Shown here piece by piece: positions 59,231 through 64,000 of a stretch of DNA of 64,000 bases; position 1 is the stretch's first letter, and each line of letters begins with the position of its first letter. The position numbers were made by a program, and so were the translations under genes. The DNA is taken from contig CM041297.1 in the NCBI GenBank assembly GCA_023052935.1, positions 85,548,021 to 85,612,020 on the forward strand, in the 5' to 3' direction. The notes below the pieces were generated by a model that worked only from the letters and a program-made list of their open reading frames with translations, was not told the origin of the DNA and searched no databases. Source of the DNA: Piezodorus guildinii (Eukaryota > Arthropoda > Insecta > Hemiptera > Pentatomidae).

Positions 59231-59729
59231 CATTTAATAATACACGGAGCTCGGTTTCATTCGATAAGAACCGCGAGTCAACAATTACTCTGCATATTTT
59301 ATCATAAAGATAAAAAAAACAATAAAAACATTCTTTATAACAAATGAAAACAATAAAAACAAATAATAAATCAGACTAATAATAAACCTCAAATGAATTA
59401 AGTGTTTACCGTTCTTAATCAGATGAAAGAGAGAATATTAGCGAGATAAAATCTTTATTCCTCGAGATGGGCTGAGGAGATAATTGCTATCGCCAACATC
59501 GGCTTATTATGTAAAGCATTAGTAATAAATATCAGCTGACAAGCATCTTCCTGATAAGCTAACCAATTATAAACCACTTGCCACCGAGGCATAGTGGAGA
59601 TGATGTCCTCTGATTAGGTCAAGATGAGGAAAGGAACGCCGGCTTGATCTTGATGTCAGCGCTCTGGAATCCAAACAGGTGAGGCAGGACATGTTTAATC
59701 GTCCTTAGGTATTTTTAAAAGTTAAAAAA
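59036..59729. other. Non-coding; (TA)n at 59180-59229 and a GC-richer block at 59440-59700
   Basis: About 50 bases of TA at 59180-59229. The block 59440-59700 is unique, balanced in composition and free of open frames, which is compatible with a regulatory element but unproven. Confidence 0.4.
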
Positions 59730-60504
59730 TCTGGTGCAGGCAACACACAACTTTCACTTACCTCGACTGTTAAAATATATTTAAAAACAATTAACTATAC
59801 TTCGATTAGAAAAATATTTCGAGTTGATTTTAATAAAATGTATATTCATTTTAGAAGGAAACATAAGATTTAGATTAAATAATAGAACTATTAAATTAAA
59901 CTGTTAATGTTTGTGCATAACATAATGTTTTTTTCTAAAATCTTTCTCTTTTCAACGCTATATTATACTTCTATATTACTGTTCTTATTATTAAAAAAGC
60001 AAAAATTACATTAAAAAACAGTTTTGCCGTTTATCCTTAAGTTGGTCATCAAATTCGTTCGACCTGTATATTTAGACTGTACAAAGTTAAAGGTAGTTTA
60101 GAGGAAGAAAATTTAAAATATCTGTATTTAAGTCCTGTCAGACTATTTCAATCAGAATAAAATCTACATGATATTAAAGCCCATTAATTTGTTCATCAAT
60201 ATAGGGAGTTTAATCAAAATCGTTAGAGCCGTTTTTGAGAAAATCGTAAAACAGGTGCAAAATGCATGGTATAAAGTGGCTCTTCTGGTTAGTCGATTTT
60301 GATGAAAAAATTGCTGTAACATTTCGGGCTTATAGTTGTCTTAAACATGAAATTTTAGTTTCGTGCGACTTATCGTTTTTGCTCTAGACTTACCACACAC
60401 ACGGAAACACAGACCTTTTGTACTCAGGAGACCCTTTTTTCATTTTCACGATCGCAATACTTTCCTTTACTATATATTTCATATATTTTTAAGTGAAAGT
60501 AAAA
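59730..60504 (+). mobile_element. R800 repeat, full-length copy
   Basis: The 5' terminus 'ctggtgcaggcaacacacaa' + 'ctttcacttacctc' and the 3' terminus 'aagtgaaagtaaaaa' are both present. All internal landmarks are in order ('tttcaacgctatattat', 'gtcctgtcagactatttcaa', 'aatcgttagagccgtttttg', 'agtggctcttctggttagtc'). At 775 bp it is close to the 795-bp copy at 11720. The AAAA(A)T preceding the start and the A-run after the end are shared with other copies. Confidence 0.85.
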
Positions 60505-61712
60505 ACATTATAATATACTAATGATACAATTTAAAATTATAATAAACCACATTATTATAAAACGAAATTATAATAAAACACATTATGAGGTAAATACTTT
60601 GTCAGTGATTTCGCCTGTTGGTGGGCTCTCTTAATATATAAAGAAATTATATTGGAACGTTAGGAAAATAATGCAGATGTACGTTTATTTTTTTTTCATA
60701 ATATTGTACCTTCGGAATACCATTTAAAAAAAATTGGCCCCACCTCTACCCTACAGGCGTATGATAATAAAAAATAGAATTTTAAATCCTTAAGATTTTT
60801 AAATTTAGGAAACCCATTTTATAAGGCTCTTTTTCTTTGTCGAGCTAATGTCCAGAACGTATGTTGCTATCGTAGGAGATATACTTTCTATTGCAAGTTA
60901 CAATTATGGACGGAAATGGATCGTTCTTGTTACAGCAAGTGAGGCTAAAATTTCATAAGGCTGAATTATTCTATTTCCTAAAACATGAATGATAATGAAG
61001 CATTTATAACTACAAAAATCGTCTCAAGTTGTTTAATTTTCTAATTTAACAACGTTTGAACTTTAAACAATTTAACTGTAATAAAAAAAAAGCTAGAGAT
61101 GAAACTTTATGATAGAATCCTTGCGTGACATTTCATCTCCAGTGAATCAAACAGTTTTTAAAATAAAATTTAATTATCCTTGCCTTACCTTTTAGAAAAG
61201 TTTGTTATGAAGCAATTTGTAAACTCACCTGAAACAAAAAGATTACAAAAATTAGCATTATTTTGGATTGTAATCTATAATAAAGCAGTAAAATAAAAAG
61301 TTCATACAATATTCACTGTAAAACAAAGATAAAGAAAACCTATAAGAAAGTAAAATAATATTAAAAAAAAAAAAAATACAAAATATACAAATAAATAAAT
61401 ATCTTAAACACATGCATACCTGTATACAAATTTAAATCAACAAAAAATAATTAATTTATATTATTAAAGGCATGGTGGATCCTTGAGTACTGTCCTTAAA
61501 TCTTAAAAAACAATTATTTTGATGATCAAGCCTATTGTCCATATTTACTATTTTCAGTTAGGAAAGAGCGAAAAATAAAATATTTATTATCATCAATTAT
61601 TTAAAGTAGGCATACAACATTGCTGAGTTAAATTTGTGTTTCAAATAAGGTATATCAAAATATAAGATAAAGGTTGTGCGAGATATTCAATTCTCAGCAG
61701 GGTTGGTTACTC
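60505..61712. other. AT-rich non-coding DNA
   Basis: Nothing recognised; A-rich stretch at 61350-61400. Confidence 0.45.
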
Positions 61713-62353
61713 CCGGACAAAAACGACAAGTCCTATGAAACTGTAATTTCATATTTAAGACAACTATACGCCCGAGATGTTACAGAAACTTTTTCATAAA
61801 AATCAGCTAACCAGAAGAGCCAATTTATACCACGTATTTTGCACCTTTTTACCATTTTCTTTAAAACGGTTCAACCGATTTTGATTAAAATCTATGTGAA
61901 ATTTAATGGGCTCTAAGATTATATTTTAAATTTCATTCTTCTAAAGTATCTTTAATTTTGTAGATAAAAAAAAATAAGGGACATCATCTTATTAAATTGA
62001 TAAATATAAAGTTGAGCGAATTTGATAAACAACTAAAGGAGAAAAGTGTGATTTATTTTTTAAAAACATTAAACAGAAATATAAATGTATAATATACCGT
62101 TAGAATGCCAAAGATTTTAGAAAAAATACTATCATATACACAAAATTATTAAAGTTAATAATGATGAAAAGCTGATAAAACAAACTGATTGTCGTAGAGA
62201 ACAATATAATTGATTATTTAATAAAACACATGTTTCTATTCAAACTTAATTTAATTATTTTGACAATTTATTTTAATCTCTAAATTTATTTAAAACTTCT
62301 AAAATTGATTTTAACAAAGGAGGTAAGTGAAAGTCGTGTGTTGCGAGCACCAT
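61713..62353 (-). mobile_element. R800 repeat copy, 3'-truncated
   Basis: The right end is the 5' terminus (inverse 'ggtgctcgcaacacacgact' + 'ttcacttacctcc'). At the left it begins inside the element at 'aaaacgacaagtcctatgaa', so the 3' hairpin is missing. Landmarks 'gagatgttacagaaactttt' and 'accgttagaatgccaaag' are present. Confidence 0.8.
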
Positions 62354-62661
62354 ATTTTTTTCAATTGTGAACGTTATCTTAGAAAATCGATATCATTAAT
62401 ATGAGATATCGATCATACAGCCGAAGGAACAATAAAATACAAAATACAACAGAGCACAATACAACCTCGCCTCCCTCACGATTATCAGATAAAACAGGGA
62501 GAAAGAAGCCCCCTAATATCATTATTGTCCTTCAGACTCGTCTACTTCAGACAATTCTAACAAATTGACTCAACTTATAAATAATTCACGGAATAAATTG
62601 GGAAATGGAAAACTCCAGAAAGGCGGAAAATCCCAGAACCAGCTGGGAATGTTATTATATC

Positions 62662-62686
62662 GGGGAGGGGAGGGGATAGGGCGGGG
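62662..62686 (+). other. Strong potential G-quadruplex
   Basis: GGGG-A-GGGG-A-GGGG-ATA-GGG-C-GGGG: five G-runs with 1-3 base loops, strikingly compact. Confidence 0.8.
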
Positions 62687-63008
62687 AAAGCTTTTCCGAA
62701 AGTTTACATCAATTCCGATGAATATTTATCATCAGCTATCAAAACAATATTGATAATTGTAATTTATCACAGGGCCCTCTCCTCCTCTTCACTCTTTGGA
62801 GTTAATGAGTTTAAAAACTAATTTTGTATTAGGTCCCTTTAAGTAATGAATTCATTTTTCTTAAAATATAATTAACTTGCTAATGAAGAGGGGATGGTTG
62901 ATCGACCCTGGAGCGACCTTCCATTCATGTAGGCTCCAGGAGGCTATGCTTCATTAAAATATTATCAGGTTCCAGAGAGGGAAAAAAAACTCCTAAGTGC
63001 TTATGGAG

Positions 63009-63069
63009 TAATTATTAATAGTAAGTTATATAACTATTTATTTGTTAGATAACTTACTATTAATAATTA
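63009..63069. repeat. Perfect 21-bp inverted repeat, 19-base loop
   Basis: Arms 63009-63029 ('taattattaatagtaagtta' + t) and 63049-63069 are exact complements. It could be the two ends of a very small foldback or a cruciform-forming site. Confidence 0.9.
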
Positions 63070-63465
63070 TTGTTAAGTTAGTTTTTGTAGGAGAAATATA
63101 AAAAATCTTCTAAATTTTGCTTCATGCACGTACGTACCATAAAATGGGGCGAATAGAGAACAGTTGGGTGAATGGCGACAAAACTTCAATTATTATTATC
63201 AAATATTATTTCGAAGTTGCGTGAAAGTCACTTACTTTACCGTACAGGAATTCATGTTGTTATTGGTTGGCCACTCTGTAAATAATTCGATAATATGGTT
63301 TTGTTTTATTGGTGGTACTTTAAATTTATCAGTTTAACCTGTGAAAAATTTTACTAGTTTCCACAAACCTATTATTAGCTTATTTAGTATCTGTTTACTG
63401 TTCTTCAAGTTGACTTCTTGCATGAAATTCCTCGCTCAATATATTATTTGCCATAGATTTTTTAG

Positions 63466-63931
63466 GTTATGACATCCACATTTTCTGGAGTGTGGAGTGA
63501 ATAGGAACACAGCTGTTTTCTGTCAGAAGGCACATCAGATGAATATTCTTTGCAAGACAGTGATGCTGAGTTGGTGTTGTCATGCATATCTGAAGATGAA
63601 CCTAGATTTGAATCGTTATTCACAAATTATGATATTTCAGTCGGCGACATTTTACTTATTAAAGTATTTGGAAAAAAACCTGAGAATTTTCGACATTATT
63701 TTTGTAAGGTTTTAGAACCTTATGATGGAGGATACATCGGTTTATTTTACAGAAAAAATCAAGCAAAACTCTATAACTAAACCTATGTTTGTCCCAAATC
63801 AAGAGGAAGCTTGTTTTAGCTCTAATGAAATTACATTAAAGTTAAAAGAGCGAATCGGATCTTCTAAATCTGCCAGATTCTTGGGAGCTGTTTCATTTAT
63901 CAATGATCTAAGTGCATACATCATTTACTGA
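63466..63931 (+). pseudogene. Frameshifted remnant of an unknown protein, C-terminal part
   Basis: A frame starting at ATG 63466 is broken by TAG at 63502-63504. It continues as an acidic segment ('EGTSDEYSLQDSDAELV') and then 'NYDISVGDILLIKVFGKKPE', 'HYFCKVLEPYDGGYIGLFYR', ending at 63780. An overlapping frame (63722-63931) carries the apparent continuation: 'KPMFVPNQEEACFSSNEITL', then a run rich in K/S/A, ending 'VSFINDLSAYIIY'. The pattern 'VGD-lLvK...Y--KVle...Y---F-Rk...-F-P--ed......-i--kL' resembles the C-terminal module of repeated, transposon-associated uncharacterised proteins in hemipteran and other insect genomes; this is my recollection of the pattern, not a search result. A one-base indel between about 63722 and 63780 would explain the split. 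It could also be a decayed host gene. Confidence 0.5.
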
Positions 63932-64000
63932 CATTTCTTCTTCTTCCCACAGAAGCGTGATGCTTTAGAACTTTTTTAGAATATAAGAGACCTAATTTCT
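63932..64000 (+). other. Window edge; splice-acceptor-like sequence
   Basis: 'cttcttcttcccacag' at about 63938-63953 matches a 3' splice-site consensus, but only a 9-codon frame follows before a stop. Confidence 0.2.

Larger units (their letters stand above)
62354..63465. other. Non-coding; G-quadruplex and hairpin inside
   Basis: Unique moderately GC-rich sequence at 62440-62770 contains a G-rich tract. A perfect hairpin lies at 63009-63069. The frame 62565-62753 is carried by the G-rich tract and not recognised. Confidence 0.4.

Noticed and set aside
1..64000. Endogenous virus or LTR retrotransposon
   Set aside because: I found no LTR pair, primer-binding site, gag/protease/integrase motif or other viral gene; the RT and RNase H traces are of the LINE type.
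1..64000. Bacterial or endosymbiont-derived segment
   Set aside because: No operon-like dense coding, ribosome binding sites or prokaryotic protein families; the long frames are eukaryotic transposon proteins.

Overview
This is an AT-rich stretch of animal nuclear DNA packed with interspersed repeats. No complete host gene can be supported in it. The transposon types (a mariner of the cecropia/Hsmar1 type, 5'-truncated Jockey-like LINEs, tRNA-derived SINEs) and the base composition fit an arthropod, most likely an insect. A hemipteran is my best guess, but nothing in the window fixes the order. There is no bacterial gene organisation, no CRISPR array and no rRNA. All long open frames with recognisable protein similarity belong to mobile elements.

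Layout. 0-5 kb: unique AT-rich DNA, a diverged tandem triplication (about 2.0-3.1 kb) and a C-rich tract. 5-13.8 kb: two SINE families, two decayed LINE 3' ends, the first complete copy of a 0.8-kb repeat (called R800 here), and foldback repeats. 14.4-15.3 kb: a mariner with perfect 29-bp terminal inverted repeats and an internally deleted transposase. 16-24 kb: foldback elements (one with a SINE nested inside), a tandemly structured repeat, a Jockey-like LINE on the minus strand, a diverged terminal-inverted-repeat element and a second, decayed Jockey fragment. 25-36 kb: several R800 copies, one with internal tandem duplication. 36-45 kb: mostly featureless, with two LINE remnants and one foldback. 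45-51.5 kb: a young LINE tail with an intact RNase H frame, LINE 3' ends, R800 copies, a G-quadruplex motif, a foldback and a poly(T)-tailed SINE. 54-62.4 kb: more R800 copies and SINEs. The right edge holds a G-quadruplex motif, a perfect 21-bp hairpin and a frameshifted protein-coding remnant.

Two repeat systems stand out. (1) Foldback elements carry, in inverted orientation, a conserved core of the form GCC-CTGANGA-A-stem-GAAAC-GTC-GGC. This has the parts of a hammerhead ribozyme (stem I GCC/GGC, stem II, the CUGANGA and GAAA boxes, and a two-base-pair stem III), as reported in Penelope-like retroelements, but with one extra A before stem II. (2) R800 is present in about eleven copies covering roughly 7-8 kb. 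It has subterminal inverted repeats (ACTTTCACTTAC / GTAAGTGAAAGT), a 3'-terminal hairpin and no coding capacity, and its antisense 5' end supplies a consensus splice donor. A third oddity is a tRNA-derived SINE family that ends in poly(T) rather than poly(A) when read in the direction of its Pol III promoter boxes.
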